A DNA stretch of 64,000 nucleotides from Olleya sp. YS (GCF_029760915.1 NZ_CP121685.1:1896001-1960000); one strand, 5' to 3'. Shown: positions 1 to 9,154, numbered from the stretch's first letter. The notes: a model not told the origin generated them from the letters alone. Program-made: numbers and translations.

Positions 1-1043
1 AAACGGTTTGGTATAACTCTATTTTCTTTCCGATAGCAGAATTTTTAGGCTCCTTAACCACAGGTTTAGTGGTGTGGTATGGTGGATTAAATATTTTGGT
101 TGAAGGTAGTAATGTCACACCTGGTGCATTGTTTATGTTTATTACTATGATACCTATGTTGTTTAGGCCATTACGTCAAATAGCAGATAAGTTTAATACC
201 CTTCAAATGGGAATGATTGCCTCAAACCGAGTCTTTAAAATTTTAGACACCACCTCACATATTGACAATTCAGGTAGTTTAATTGCAGATAATTTTGAAG
301 GTCATATTAACTTTAACAACGTGCATTTTAGTTATGTTAAAGATGAAGAAGTGTTAAAAGGAATTTCTTTTAACGTCAAAGCAGGAGAGACAGTTGCTAT
401 TGTAGGTGCGACAGGTGCAGGAAAAAGTACGGTTATTAATTTATTAAATCGTTTTTACGAAATTAATTCTGGAGACATCAACATAGACAATACAAACATC
501 AAAGATTATACTTTAGTCTCATTAAGACAGCAAATTGCTGTGGTGTTACAAGATGTATTTTTGTTTGCAGATACCATTTTAAACAATATTACTTTAAATA
601 ATCCTAATATTACCGAAGCACAAGTAGTAAAAGCAGCAAAGGATATTGGAATCCACGATTTTATTATGAGTCTACCAAACGGTTACCATTATAACGTTAA
701 AGAGCGTGGTGTGATGTTGTCTTCTGGACAACGTCAACTCATTTCATTTTTACGTGCCTATGTGACTAATCCAAGTATTTTGGTGTTAGATGAAGCTACA
801 TCCTCTGTAGATTCTTATTCTGAACAGTTAATACAAAATGCTACCGAGAAAATAACAAAAGGTCGTACATCTATTGTAATTGCCCACAGATTAGCGACTA
901 TCCAAAAAGCAGATAATATCATTGTGATGGATGCTGGTCAAATTGTAGAGCAAGGAACACATCAAGAGTTGCTTAAAAAAGATAATGGGTATTATAAAAA
1001 CTTGTACGAAGTACAGTTTTTGCAAGCAGAAAAGGTGGCTTAA
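1..1043 (+). CDS. ABC exporter, fused permease/ATPase, C-terminal part (gene runs off the left edge)
   Basis: This is the end of a multidrug/lipid-type ABC half-transporter (MsbA-like). The reading frame is open right to the window edge, so the GTG at 69 is not a real start. The visible part begins in the last transmembrane segments and continues into the nucleotide-binding domain. The Walker A motif GATGAGKST is encoded around 406-432, the Q-loop LQDVF near 548, the signature LSSGQ near 718 and the Walker B ILVLDEA near 777. Such proteins work as homo- or heterodimers in the inner membrane and export hydrophobic substrates. The substrate cannot be read from this fragment. The gene converges on the minus-strand c-di-AMP synthase gene with 2 bases between the stop codons. 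Confidence 0.93.
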   Translation, partial: TVWYNSIFFPIAEFLGSLTTGLVVWYGGLNILVEGSNVTPGALFMFITMIPMLFRPLRQIADKFNTLQMGMIASNRVFKILDTTSHIDNSGSLIADNFEGHINFNNVHFSYVKDEEVLKGISFNVKAGETVAIVGATGAGKSTVINLLNRFYEINSGDINIDNTNIKDYTLVSLRQQIAVVLQDVFLFADTILNNITLNNPNITEAQVVKAAKDIGIHDFIMSLPNGYHYNVKERGVMLSSGQRQLISFLRAYVTNPSILVLDEATSSVDSYSEQLIQNATEKITKGRTSIVIAHRLATIQKADNIIVMDAGQIVEQGTHQELLKKDNGYYKNLYEVQFLQAEKVA

Positions 1044-1045
1044 AT

Positions 1046-1837
1046 TTAATCCAAATCCTTCTTCAAAATCTCAGCTAATTCTGTCGTGTCTTTAAATGGC
1101 AAGAATTCGCCATTTCTAAAACAAGAAATTTGTCCAGTTTCTTCACTTACAGCAATAGCAATTGCATCTGTACGTTCTGTTACACCAACTGCAGCACGAT
1201 GACGCAATCCAAAGCGTTGCGGAATGGTCTTCTCGTTATTAACAGGTAAAATCACGCGCGTTGCTTTTACTATATTATCTTGGATAATAATGGCTCCATC
1301 GTGTAATGGACTATTTTTAAAAAAGATACTTTCTATAATAGGTTGAGTGACTTTTATATTCATCTCGTCACCTGTTCCAGCTAAAAAATCTAGGTTATTG
1401 TTACGTTCTAAAACTATTAAAGCACCAGTTTTTGAGCTACTCATTTTATTGCATGCAGCAATAACAGCATCAATATCTGTGATTGACGTTGAAATCCCTT
1501 CGGTTTTTAAAAATTTTAAATGTCTTAAAAAGCCACGTTTAGTAGAAAAGTTAGTCGAGCCAATCATTAATAAAAACTTTCTAACTTCCTGCTGAAACAC
1601 TATAATTAAAGCAATAAATCCAACACTAATAAAGCCACCTAATATTTTGGTGAGTAATACCATTTGTAAAGCTTCAACCGTTAAATAGATAAAGTAAATC
1701 ACTACAATACCAATAAAAATATTAATAGCAACAGTCCCTTTAACTAGTTTGTAGGCATAATAGAGGAGTAATGCTACTAAGACCACATCTATAATGTCAA
1801 TCCAGCTAAATTTTAAAATGTCGTTAAATATCTCCAA
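1046..1837 (-). CDS. dacA: Membrane diadenylate cyclase, CdaA type
   Basis: Makes the second messenger c-di-AMP from two ATP. The 263-residue protein has about three transmembrane helices in residues 13-82, followed by the DAC catalytic domain. The family motifs are visible: DGA at residues 180-182 (SPLHDGA) and RHR at 212-214 (LRHRAAVG). Length and order match the CdaA/YbbP family rather than DisA, which carries a DNA-binding domain. In Firmicutes this enzyme controls potassium and osmolyte balance; its targets in Bacteroidetes are less clear. It lies downstream of folP and a lipoprotein gene on the same strand, so co-transcription is likely. No CdaR regulator gene is next to it. Confidence 0.95.
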   Translation of the reverse strand: MEIFNDILKFSWIDIIDVVLVALLLYYAYKLVKGTVAINIFIGIVVIYFIYLTVEALQMVLLTKILGGFISVGFIALIIVFQQEVRKFLLMIGSTNFSTKRGFLRHLKFLKTEGISTSITDIDAVIAACNKMSSSKTGALIVLERNNNLDFLAGTGDEMNIKVTQPIIESIFFKNSPLHDGAIIIQDNIVKATRVILPVNNEKTIPQRFGLRHRAAVGVTERTDAIAIAVSEETGQISCFRNGEFLPFKDTTELAEILKKDLD

Positions 1838-1872
1838 GTAAATGCGGTTTTGGTAAATTTAGTAAAATTGGG

Positions 1873-2580
1873 TTAATAAATGAATTCATGATTATTAATC
1901 ACCTTTTTATCATTTTTAAAATTTTCTAATTTTGATTTGACAGTTATGTAATCTTGAAAACTTAAATTTTTATTAATACCTATATTAATATTATGATAGT
2001 TAATGCTATGTTTATTGTCTTCAAATAATTCATAGTTAAAAATTGATTCAAGAGTATGATTTAATTGATGGATATTAGTTTTAGCATTAATAATTATGGA
2101 GTCAATATCAATATTGTCAAGATCTTCAATTATTATATTTATTTCATTTGAGTCATCTTCTGTTATTATTTCAGTATTTATACTGTCGTTGTAAGTAAAA
2201 TGATATTCTACATCAGTAAAATCAATAAACCCTAAGTTTTTAATGCTAGTATCATTACAAGTAAAATAATTACGTGCTTTTTCATTTTTATGCATTGAGG
2301 CATTACGTTTTTTGTCTTGTAATTTAATAATAGAAGGTAAGGCTTGTTTCAAGGTTAATCGTTTATCGACATTAACTAACCAATTGGTAGAAATAATTAG
2401 ATTTTTTCGGTTTAACTCGACACTATCTTGCTTGGTTTCATCATAAAAAATATAAGCAGGAGAGACGTCTAAAACCTTAGTGATTTCTGCATTTTGTATT
2501 TCTGGTAGTTGTACAATTTTTTCGTTTCCGCAGGAAAACAACAATACTATAAATCCAATAAATAATAGTTTGTTACGCAT
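1873..2580 (-). CDS. Hypothetical lipoprotein between folP and dacA
   Basis: About 235 residues, not assigned to a named family. The chosen start, ATG at 2578-2580, gives a clean lipoprotein signal with lipobox LFSC and Cys17. It overlaps the end of folP by 8 bases, which suggests translational coupling. A longer reading upstream would run through folP and destroy the signal peptide. The mature part is rich in Asp, Asn and Ile and has no obvious catalytic motif. Residues LIISTNWLVNVDKRLTLKQA and a stretch of acidic residues midway are the most distinctive features. Its place between folP and dacA implies shared expression, not shared function. Confidence 0.75.
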   Translation of the reverse strand: MRNKLLFIGFIVLLFSCGNEKIVQLPEIQNAEITKVLDVSPAYIFYDETKQDSVELNRKNLIISTNWLVNVDKRLTLKQALPSIIKLQDKKRNASMHKNEKARNYFTCNDTSIKNLGFIDFTDVEYHFTYNDSINTEIITEDDSNEINIIIEDLDNIDIDSIIINAKTNIHQLNHTLESIFNYELFEDNKHSINYHNINIGINKNLSFQDYITVKSKLENFKNDKKVINNHEFIY

Positions 2581-3397
2581 GTAATTGGTTATAAAGTGTG
2601 ATACATTCTTGAGCTTCTTTAACATCATGCACACGTAATATTTTTGCACCTTTTTGTAAGGCAACCATGTGTAACGCAGTGGTTCCGTTTAAGGCTTCAG
2701 TAGCTGTAGTGTTTAGTGTTTTGTAAATCATAGATTTTCTGGACACACCAGCAAGTAAAGGTAAATTTGCAATGTTAAGTAGCTCAAAGTTGTTGAGTAA
2801 TTCAAAATTTTGTTCTGTTGTTTTTGCAAAGCCAAAACCAGGATCTAGAATTAAATCGATAATTCCTAAAGTGCGTGCTTTTGCAATGCGCTCTGAAAAA
2901 TAAAGATTAATATCTTTTATTAAATCATCATAATTAGTAAGTGTTTGCATAGTTTGTGGTGTACCACGCATGTGCATCATGATGTAAGGGACTTGTAATT
3001 CAGCAATGGTTTGCAGCATGTTTTGGTCTTGTAAACTAGCAGAAATATCGTTAATTAAAGCAGCACCAGCTTCAATACTTTGTTTGGCAATATAGCTTCT
3101 AAAGGTATCAATGGATAAAATAATTTTTGGAAATTTTTCAACTAATAATTCAACAATTGGTAAAAGACGTTGTAATTCTTCGTCTTCAGACACAAAAGGT
3201 GCATTTGGTCTAGAGCTGTAAGCACCAACATCTATAAATGTTGCACCTTCTTGAAGCATCGATTCGACTTGATTTAAAATTGAGGTTTCGTCTTTATAAC
3301 GTCCTCCATCATAAAACGAATCTGGTGTGACGTTTAAAATACCCATCACTTTTGGAGTACTTAAATCTATAAGTTTACCTTTACAATTAATTGTCAT
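2573..3397 (-). CDS. folP: Dihydropteroate synthase
   Basis: Condenses p-aminobenzoate with hydroxymethyl-dihydropterin pyrophosphate in folate synthesis; it is the sulfonamide target. The 274-residue TIM-barrel protein carries the family signatures: MGILNVTPDSF near residues 18-28, DVGAYSSRP with the pterin/pABA-contacting residues, SIDTF, DPGFGF, and a C-terminal GVSRKSM loop. The length is normal. It is the first gene of a minus-strand unit folP, lipoprotein, dacA, and it diverges from the DUF1599 gene. The start ATG at 3395-3397 is the only sensible one, since the conserved N-terminal strand follows at once. Confidence 0.97.
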   Translation of the reverse strand: MTINCKGKLIDLSTPKVMGILNVTPDSFYDGGRYKDETSILNQVESMLQEGATFIDVGAYSSRPNAPFVSEDEELQRLLPIVELLVEKFPKIILSIDTFRSYIAKQSIEAGAALINDISASLQDQNMLQTIAELQVPYIMMHMRGTPQTMQTLTNYDDLIKDINLYFSERIAKARTLGIIDLILDPGFGFAKTTEQNFELLNNFELLNIANLPLLAGVSRKSMIYKTLNTTATEALNGTTALHMVALQKGAKILRVHDVKEAQECITLYNQLHA

Positions 3398-3513
3398 TTA
3401 TACCTTAGTAATTGGTGTTGGGATAATCGTATGAAAACTTTAAACCCTAAACCTTGAAGTTTAAATAATTTTATGCGAAATTTACACAAATTTCAATTCA
3501 TAGTATATCATTT

Positions 3514-4056
3514 ATGCAAGATACTTCAAAACAATACGATGCGGTTATAAAAACTTGTCGCGATCTTTTTATTAATAAAATGACTGATTATGGAAGCGCT
3601 TGGCGCATTTTACGTTTACCATCTTTAACCGATCAAATTTTTATAAAGGCACAACGTATTAGAAGCTTACAACAAAACGATGTGCGTAAAGTAGATGAAG
3701 GTGAACAAAGTGAATTTATTGGCATTATCAACTATTGTATTATGGCATTAATTCAGCTTAAAAAAGGCGTTGTAGAACAACCAGATTTAGAGGTTGAAGA
3801 AGCTATCAAGTTGTATGATAAAGAGGTCAAAGCGACAAAACAATTAATGCAAGATAAAAACCATGATTATGGTGAGGCTTGGCGAGATATGCGTGTTAGT
3901 AGTTTAACCGACTTAATTTTACAAAAATTACTACGTGTTAAACAAATCGAAGATAACTCTGGTAAAACCATTGTTAGTGAAGGGATTGATGCTAATTATC
4001 AAGACATGATTAATTATGCGATTTTTGCGATGGTTCATTTAAACGAAAAAGAATAA
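3514..4056 (+). CDS. DUF1599 protein with two copies of the domain
   Basis: 180 residues. The DUF1599 family is widespread in Bacteroidetes and, from memory, has been linked to nucleotide-modification-associated domains. Its exact reaction is not known to me. The protein is an internal duplication: residues about 11-85 and 105-178 both carry a D-Y-G-x-A-W-R motif, then SLTD, then a basic helix, then a hydrophobic helix of the type INYxIxAxxxL. The helical pattern and conserved Asp/Glu residues resemble all-alpha nucleotide pyrophosphohydrolases, but I do not see a full MazG motif. It is followed 2 bases later by the DoxX-type gene, so the two form an operon. Confidence 0.85.
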   Translation: MQDTSKQYDAVIKTCRDLFINKMTDYGSAWRILRLPSLTDQIFIKAQRIRSLQQNDVRKVDEGEQSEFIGIINYCIMALIQLKKGVVEQPDLEVEEAIKLYDKEVKATKQLMQDKNHDYGEAWRDMRVSSLTDLILQKLLRVKQIEDNSGKTIVSEGIDANYQDMINYAIFAMVHLNEKE

Positions 4057-4058
4057 AT

Positions 4059-5180
4059 ATGAAATATTTAGTAGGTTTTTTAAGAATATTTGTTGGTATA
4101 TTTTTTATCATTTCTGGATTTATAAAACTAAATGACCCAATTGGGTTTGCTTTTAAATTAGAAGAATATTTTGGTCCAACCGTTTTAGATTTACCATTTT
4201 TAATTCCTTATGCTCTAGGTATTTCAATAATAGTAGTCGTTTTAGAAGTGTTGTTAGGTGTCTTTCTAATTATAGGTTATAAACCTAAATTTACGGTTTG
4301 GAGTTTACTGTTAATGATTGTATTTTTTACGTTCCTAACTTTTTATTCGGCTTATTATGATAAAGTTAAAGATTGTGGATGCTTTGGTGATGCGATGAAG
4401 ATGGATCCATGGGAAAGCTTTGGTAAGGACGTTGTCCTACTGGTTATGATTTTGGTTATTTTCTTCGGAATTAAATATATCAAGCCTTTATTTGGAAAGT
4501 TAGCAACAACTATCATTTCACTATTAAGTTTTATTGCTTGTTTAGGATTTGCGTATCATGTATTAATGCATTTACCAACTATAGATTTTAGACCATTTAA
4601 GGTTGGGAATAACATTACAGATAAAATGATAATTCCAGATGATGCTCCAAAACCTGTTATTGAATATACATGGACCTTCAACGAAAACGGAACAGAAAAA
4701 CAATACATCACAGATGGGTCTTATCCAGAATCTCCTGGTAAATATGTTGATGTAACTACCAAAACCATATCTGAAGGGTATGAGCCACCAATTCATGATT
4801 TTTCTATTGAAAAAGATGGCGAAGATTTTACTGAAGATATTTTAACCAGACCACATGTTTTATTAATTGTTAATTACAATCTCGCTAAAGCAGAAACGGA
4901 AGGTTTAAAAGCTGTAAAAGCAACAGCAGACAAAGCTTTAGCTAATGGTTATGACGTTATTGGTTTAACAGCATCAGGACCAGAGGAATCTGCAGCAATT
5001 AAGGAGCAATACAAATTAGGCTTTGACTATTATTTTTGTGATGAAACTGCGTTAAAAACCATTTTACGTTCTAATCCAGGAATTTTAAAATTAGAAAAAG
5101 GAACCATAATCCAAAAAGTCCACTGGAATGATGTAGATGAGTTAGAATTGCCTAAGGTTGAAGTAATATTTAAAGAGTAA
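4059..5180 (+). CDS. DoxX/MauE-like membrane protein with C-terminal extension (BT_3928-like)
   Basis: 373 residues. The first 180 or so contain about four transmembrane helices of DoxX/MauE type, with the conserved DCGCFGD motif (two Cys) near residue 107. In related proteins such a pair handles electrons or disulfides. The C-terminal 150 residues look like a thioredoxin-type fold (LLIVNYNLAKAE, then YDVIGLTAS, then GFDYYFCDE) but lack a CxxC pair, so this half may bind rather than reduce. It starts 2 bases after the DUF1599 gene. The stop TAA at 5178-5180 lies in the same reading frame as the downstream ABC permease. Confidence 0.85.
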   Translation: MKYLVGFLRIFVGIFFIISGFIKLNDPIGFAFKLEEYFGPTVLDLPFLIPYALGISIIVVVLEVLLGVFLIIGYKPKFTVWSLLLMIVFFTFLTFYSAYYDKVKDCGCFGDAMKMDPWESFGKDVVLLVMILVIFFGIKYIKPLFGKLATTIISLLSFIACLGFAYHVLMHLPTIDFRPFKVGNNITDKMIIPDDAPKPVIEYTWTFNENGTEKQYITDGSYPESPGKYVDVTTKTISEGYEPPIHDFSIEKDGEDFTEDILTRPHVLLIVNYNLAKAETEGLKAVKATADKALANGYDVIGLTASGPEESAAIKEQYKLGFDYYFCDETALKTILRSNPGILKLEKGTIIQKVHWNDVDELELPKVEVIFKE

Positions 5181-5192
5181 ACACATAAAAAA

Positions 5193-6269
5193 CTGATACG
5201 ATACTTACTAAATAAAATCGGTTACGCACTACTCACTTTATTTGGAGTAGTCACAGTTATATTTTTATTATTTAGTGTACTTCCTGGTGATCCAGCTCAA
5301 ATGATGTTAGGTCAAAATGAAGATAGTAAGCAGTTAGCCATCGTCAAAAAAAAGTATGGTTTTGATAAGCCAATAGCCACACAGTATCTGTACTATTTAA
5401 ACGATTTGTCTCCACTATCCTTTCATTCTAAAACAGAAGGACATTACACATATTTAAGTCAGAATAAATATACTGCAAAATCACTATTTTCAATAGGAAA
5501 CACAACCACAGTGTTGAAGTTTCCATATTTACGCGAATCCTTTACTAAACAAGGCAAAAAAGTCAGTCAAGTCTTAGGCGAAACCTTACCAAACACCTTT
5601 GTGTTAGCAGTAACAGCAATAATAATTGCAATGCTATTAGGCATGATGTTAGGCGTGATTTCAGCATTAAAAAAAGATACATTTATAGATAAAAGTATTC
5701 AGGTTTTAAGTACATTGGGTATGAGTGTCCCTTCCTTTTTTAGTGCTATTTTATTTGCTTGGATATTTGGGTTTCTATTACATAAATACACCAATTTAGA
5801 AATGACAGGTAGTCTTTACGAATTAGACGATTTTGGAGAAAAAATGCACATCAAATGGAAAAACCTTATTCTTCCAGCAATTGTTTTAGGGATCAGACCA
5901 TTAGCAGTTGTTATTCAGCTAATGAGAAACTCCCTATTAGAGGTCTTTAATCAAGATTATATCAGAACAGCAAGAGCAAAAGGCTTATCCGAGTTTCAAA
6001 TTATAAAAAAACACGCTATTAAAAATGCACTAAATCCTGTAGTAACAGCAATTTCTGGTTGGTTTGCTAGTATGTTAGCAGGTGCAGTATTTGTAGAGTA
6101 TATTTTTGGTTGGAACGGATTAGGAAAAGAAATAGTCAATGCACTAAACACTTTAGATTTGCCTGTAATTATGGGTTCTGTGTTAATTATAGCGTTACTC
6201 TTCATTATAATTAATATTTTTGTTGATATTATCTATACGTGGTTAGATCCAAAAGTGAAATTAGAATAA
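5193..6269 (+). CDS. Peptide-type ABC transporter permease, start codon non-standard
   Basis: Inner-membrane permease of the DppB/OppB family. The typical EAA-like loop is present (RTARAKGLSEFQIIKKHAIKN, about 5965-6030), together with several transmembrane helices and the C-terminal NIFVDIIYTWLDPKV tail. The first ATG in frame (5301) would remove the conserved N-terminal helix and the LPGDPA motif, which are clearly encoded from about 5193. No ATG, GTG or TTG exists in frame between the previous stop and 5301, so the start is probably CTG 5193 or ATA 5196, about 358 residues. No ATPase or solute-binding partner lies next to it. tpiA follows 11 bases later. Confidence 0.85.
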   Translation: MIRYLLNKIGYALLTLFGVVTVIFLLFSVLPGDPAQMMLGQNEDSKQLAIVKKKYGFDKPIATQYLYYLNDLSPLSFHSKTEGHYTYLSQNKYTAKSLFSIGNTTTVLKFPYLRESFTKQGKKVSQVLGETLPNTFVLAVTAIIIAMLLGMMLGVISALKKDTFIDKSIQVLSTLGMSVPSFFSAILFAWIFGFLLHKYTNLEMTGSLYELDDFGEKMHIKWKNLILPAIVLGIRPLAVVIQLMRNSLLEVFNQDYIRTARAKGLSEFQIIKKHAIKNALNPVVTAISGWFASMLAGAVFVEYIFGWNGLGKEIVNALNTLDLPVIMGSVLIIALLFIIINIFVDIIYTWLDPKVKLE

Positions 6270-6280
6270 AATACAATATC

Positions 6281-7030
6281 ATGAGAAAAAATATAGTAGC
6301 AGGAAACTGGAAAATGAATAACGGATTGTCACAAACACAAGCGTTAATTACAGGATTAAAAAAGCAAACAAAAACGTCAGAAGCAGAAGTAATGATTGCG
6401 CCATCTTTTACCAATTTATGGCATGCTTTTGAAGCGTTAAGACAACATGATATAGAAGTAGTAGCACAAAATATGCATTTTGCAGAAGATGGTGCTTACA
6501 CAGGCGAGGTCAGTGCAGGAATGCTTAAAAGTGTAGGAATCCAAACGGTTATTTTAGGACATTCAGAGCGTCGTGCCTATTTTAATGAAGACGATGCTAC
6601 ATTATCCAAAAAGGTAGATGCAGCACTAGCAAATGATATGCGTGTCATATTCTGTTTTGGTGAGGAATTAGCAGACCGTAAATCAGGTAATGAAGAAACA
6701 ATTGTAGAAGCACAAATTAAAAATGCACTGTTTCATTTAGACGCATCAGCATATAAAAATATTGTTTTAGCCTACGAGCCAGTTTGGGCAATAGGTACAG
6801 GTGAGACTGCCAGCCCAGAACAAGCGCAAGACATGCATAAATTCATTAGAAAAACTTTACAAAACCAGTATGGAAACGATGTTGCAGATAACATGACTAT
6901 TCTTTATGGTGGTAGCGTAAAACCAGCAAATGCTAAAGAAATTTTCTCAAAGCCAGACGTGGATGGTGGATTAATTGGAGGTGCTTCACTAAAAGCAGAA
7001 GATTTTTACGCCATAGTCAACGCATTTTAA
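6281..7030 (+). CDS. tpiA: Triosephosphate isomerase
   Basis: Interconverts dihydroxyacetone phosphate and glyceraldehyde-3-phosphate in glycolysis. 249 residues, normal length. The substrate-binding Lys sits in NWKMN near the N-terminus, the catalytic His in LGHSERR, the catalytic Glu in AYEPVWAIGTG (the hinge of loop 6), and the phosphate-binding GGSVKP and GGLIGGASL are both present. The start at 6281 is chosen because MRKNIVAGNWKMN is the conserved N-terminus; a longer frame from 6239 would overlap the permease gene. It appears to be transcribed with the upstream genes. Confidence 0.98.
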   Translation: MRKNIVAGNWKMNNGLSQTQALITGLKKQTKTSEAEVMIAPSFTNLWHAFEALRQHDIEVVAQNMHFAEDGAYTGEVSAGMLKSVGIQTVILGHSERRAYFNEDDATLSKKVDAALANDMRVIFCFGEELADRKSGNEETIVEAQIKNALFHLDASAYKNIVLAYEPVWAIGTGETASPEQAQDMHKFIRKTLQNQYGNDVADNMTILYGGSVKPANAKEIFSKPDVDGGLIGGASLKAEDFYAIVNAF

Positions 7031-7041
7031 AACAATAATTT

Positions 7042-7172
7042 GGGCGTTACCTTTATCCTGATTTGAGATCAGGATAAAGGTCGCGCTATCCACTATATCT
7101 TTTTTGCGCATAAGCGCACACAAAAAAGGATGTCGTTACTATCGCTAACGCATTAGCCTATGGTTAAGGTAA
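7042..7172. repeat. Palindromic intergenic repeat element between tpiA and prmA
   Basis: A compact structured element fills most of the tpiA-prmA gap. It opens with GGGCGTTACC and contains a perfect 13-bp stem (7050-7062 pairing with 7068-7080) around a five-base loop. A second hairpin follows: CTTTTTTG at 7099-7106 pairs with CAAAAAAG at 7121-7128, with a GCGCA/TGCGC inner stem. It ends near GCTAACGC, which mirrors the opening GGGCGTTA. From memory, elements starting GGGCGT and ending CTAACGC are scattered through many Flavobacteriaceae genomes. It may also end the tpiA transcript. Confidence 0.65.
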
Positions 7173-7224
7173 ACATAAATGGCAATTAAAATGTCAATCG
7201 TAATTTATAATTCAATAATCACAC

Positions 7225-8064
7225 ATGTCAGACAACATATACATAGGCTATTATTTTAAAGTAGAACCCTTACAACCTGCAACCGAAATTTTGATTGCAG
7301 AATTAGGTTATGCAGGATTTGAAAGTTTTGTAGAAACCGAAGGTGGAGTAACAGCTTATATCCAAAAAGAAGAATGGCAAGAAGATATATTAAAAGATAT
7401 TCAAATTTTAAATTCTGACGAATTTAAAATCACCTATACTTTTGAAGAGATAGAACAAACCAATTGGAATGCAGAGTGGGAGAAAAATTTTAATCCAATT
7501 GTAGTAGATAATGTATGTGCAGTTAGAGCACCATTTCATGACCAATTCGACACGCAGTACGAAATAATCATTGAGCCAAAAATGAGTTTTGGCACAGGAC
7601 ATCATGAAACCACACATATGATGATTCAGCATATTCTTAAAAATGATTTTAAAGACAAATCTGTATTAGATATGGGTTGCGGTACTGCAGTACTAGCAAT
7701 TTTAGCTGAGATGAAAGGTGCCAAACCAATAGATGCAATAGACATAGATAACTGGTGTTATTTAAATAGTCTAGAAAATGTAGAACGTAATAATTGTAAA
7801 CATGTTTCGGTTTTTGAAGGTGATGCGTCATTGTTAGAAGGAAAAAATTATGATGTTATTATTGCTAATATTAACCGTAATATTCTACTTAATGATATTA
7901 AAATCTACTCTAAATGTCTAAATCCAAAGGGCAGTTTATTTTTAAGTGGTTTTTATGATACTGATATCCCTCTAATAGAAAAAGAGTGTTTAACTAATAA
8001 TCTTATTTTAAAGGATTCTTTAAAAAGAAATAATTGGGTTGCCCTTAAGTTTGAAAACGAATAA
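7225..8064 (+). CDS. prmA: Ribosomal protein L11 methyltransferase
   Basis: S-adenosylmethionine-dependent methyltransferase that trimethylates ribosomal protein L11. 279 residues. The N-terminal substrate-recognition part is followed by the catalytic domain with FGTGHHETTHMM, the SAM-binding VLDMGCGTAVLAI (motif I), AIDIDNW (motif II) and NINRNIL in place of the usual NILAN motif near residue 215. The start ATG at 7225 gives a normal N-terminus. It is separated from tpiA by the repeat element at 7042-7172 and is followed by a 234-base gap in which I see no gene. Confidence 0.95.
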   Translation: MSDNIYIGYYFKVEPLQPATEILIAELGYAGFESFVETEGGVTAYIQKEEWQEDILKDIQILNSDEFKITYTFEEIEQTNWNAEWEKNFNPIVVDNVCAVRAPFHDQFDTQYEIIIEPKMSFGTGHHETTHMMIQHILKNDFKDKSVLDMGCGTAVLAILAEMKGAKPIDAIDIDNWCYLNSLENVERNNCKHVSVFEGDASLLEGKNYDVIIANINRNILLNDIKIYSKCLNPKGSLFLSGFYDTDIPLIEKECLTNNLILKDSLKRNNWVALKFENE

Positions 8065-8298
8065 TACAGTCATACTTTTTAATTTTCGACAAAGCACATA
8101 AAATTTTAACATTAAAAGTGTCTAAAATGTATCATTTGTGGCTAAAACCACAATAAATATTTCTTGTAAATAATTACCTTTAACTTGATAATTATCTCAC
8201 ATAAGATTAATAGCAAATTCCTTAAACTAACTTTTTTAAGATTGTGTGAAACATTTTACGTAAAGCAAACCATTTATTAATTTAAAATTCAAATCAAA

Positions 8299-9132
8299 AT
8301 GAAAAAAATTAAATTTATGGCTTTAGCTAGCCTATGTTTTATTTTAGGGTTACAATCTTGTCAAAAAGATCAAGACAGTATTATAGATGAAGAAGTCTCC
8401 CAAACACGAGAGGTCTCTGCTGAGGTTTTAGAAAAATTAGCCAACGCACAGATTAATACCGACAATGTAAAAATCGTTGACTTTTATTTGCCAGATGGTA
8501 CAACTAAAGAAATGGTAGAAATGGAAGGAGATATTTACATGAGTGAAGAAGACATTTTAGAACTCAACCAAGTTTCCGATAATGGTAGAAACTACCGTAC
8601 AAATAATTTAGTATCTCAAGGTAAAACGATATCTATTATTGGTTATACTGGTGGAGGCGGTTTTGGATTGTCAAATAAAGAAAGAACTGCTTTGCAATGG
8701 GCTGTAAATAATTACAATGCATTAAGTGGTGTTTCTATATCGTTTCAACTATCTTTTGGAACAAATTATCAGTCTAAGGACATGGTAGTATATCACAATC
8801 CTAATCAATCTGGAGCAGGTGGATCTGCTGGTTTCCCAAGTAATGGTAATCCAAACAAGTTTGTTCAAATTTATGGGCTGAATGGCTATAATACTAATGT
8901 TGTAGAGCATGTTATAACTCATGAAATCGGTCATTCTGTTGGATTTAGACACACAGATTGGTTTAACAGAGCTAGCTGTGGTCAAAACGTAAATGAAGGT
9001 GCTGGGTCTATTGGTGCTATTGATTTAGGAGGTAATGATCCTGCTAATTCTGTTATGCTAGCATGTTTTAGTAGTGGAGAAGATGGAGAATTTGGCGCTG
9101 ATGATGTTAGAGCTTTAAGAATCATGTATTAA
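8299..9132 (+). CDS. M57-type zinc metalloprotease lipoprotein
   Basis: 277 residues with a lipoprotein signal (Cys21 after LGLQS). The catalytic motif HEIGHSVGFRHTDW lies at about residues 208-221: the HExxHxxGxxH zinc-binding consensus of metzincin-like proteases, and the HEIGH signature of peptidase family M57. The N-terminal part before it is a pro-region-like acidic stretch with the sequence pattern of the family. It probably sits on the outer surface or in the periplasm and degrades proteins. A strong terminator follows at 9155, so it is likely a single-gene unit. Confidence 0.92.
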   Translation: MKKIKFMALASLCFILGLQSCQKDQDSIIDEEVSQTREVSAEVLEKLANAQINTDNVKIVDFYLPDGTTKEMVEMEGDIYMSEEDILELNQVSDNGRNYRTNNLVSQGKTISIIGYTGGGGFGLSNKERTALQWAVNNYNALSGVSISFQLSFGTNYQSKDMVVYHNPNQSGAGGSAGFPSNGNPNKFVQIYGLNGYNTNVVEHVITHEIGHSVGFRHTDWFNRASCGQNVNEGAGSIGAIDLGGNDPANSVMLACFSSGEDGEFGADDVRALRIMY

Positions 9133-9154
9133 CTGTAGACCAACTATAATTTTA

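Noticed and set aside
5178-5195. Readthrough fusion of the DoxX-type protein with the ABC permease
   Set aside because: They share a frame, but TAA is a strong stop and the two proteins are separate families, so a non-standard start is simpler.
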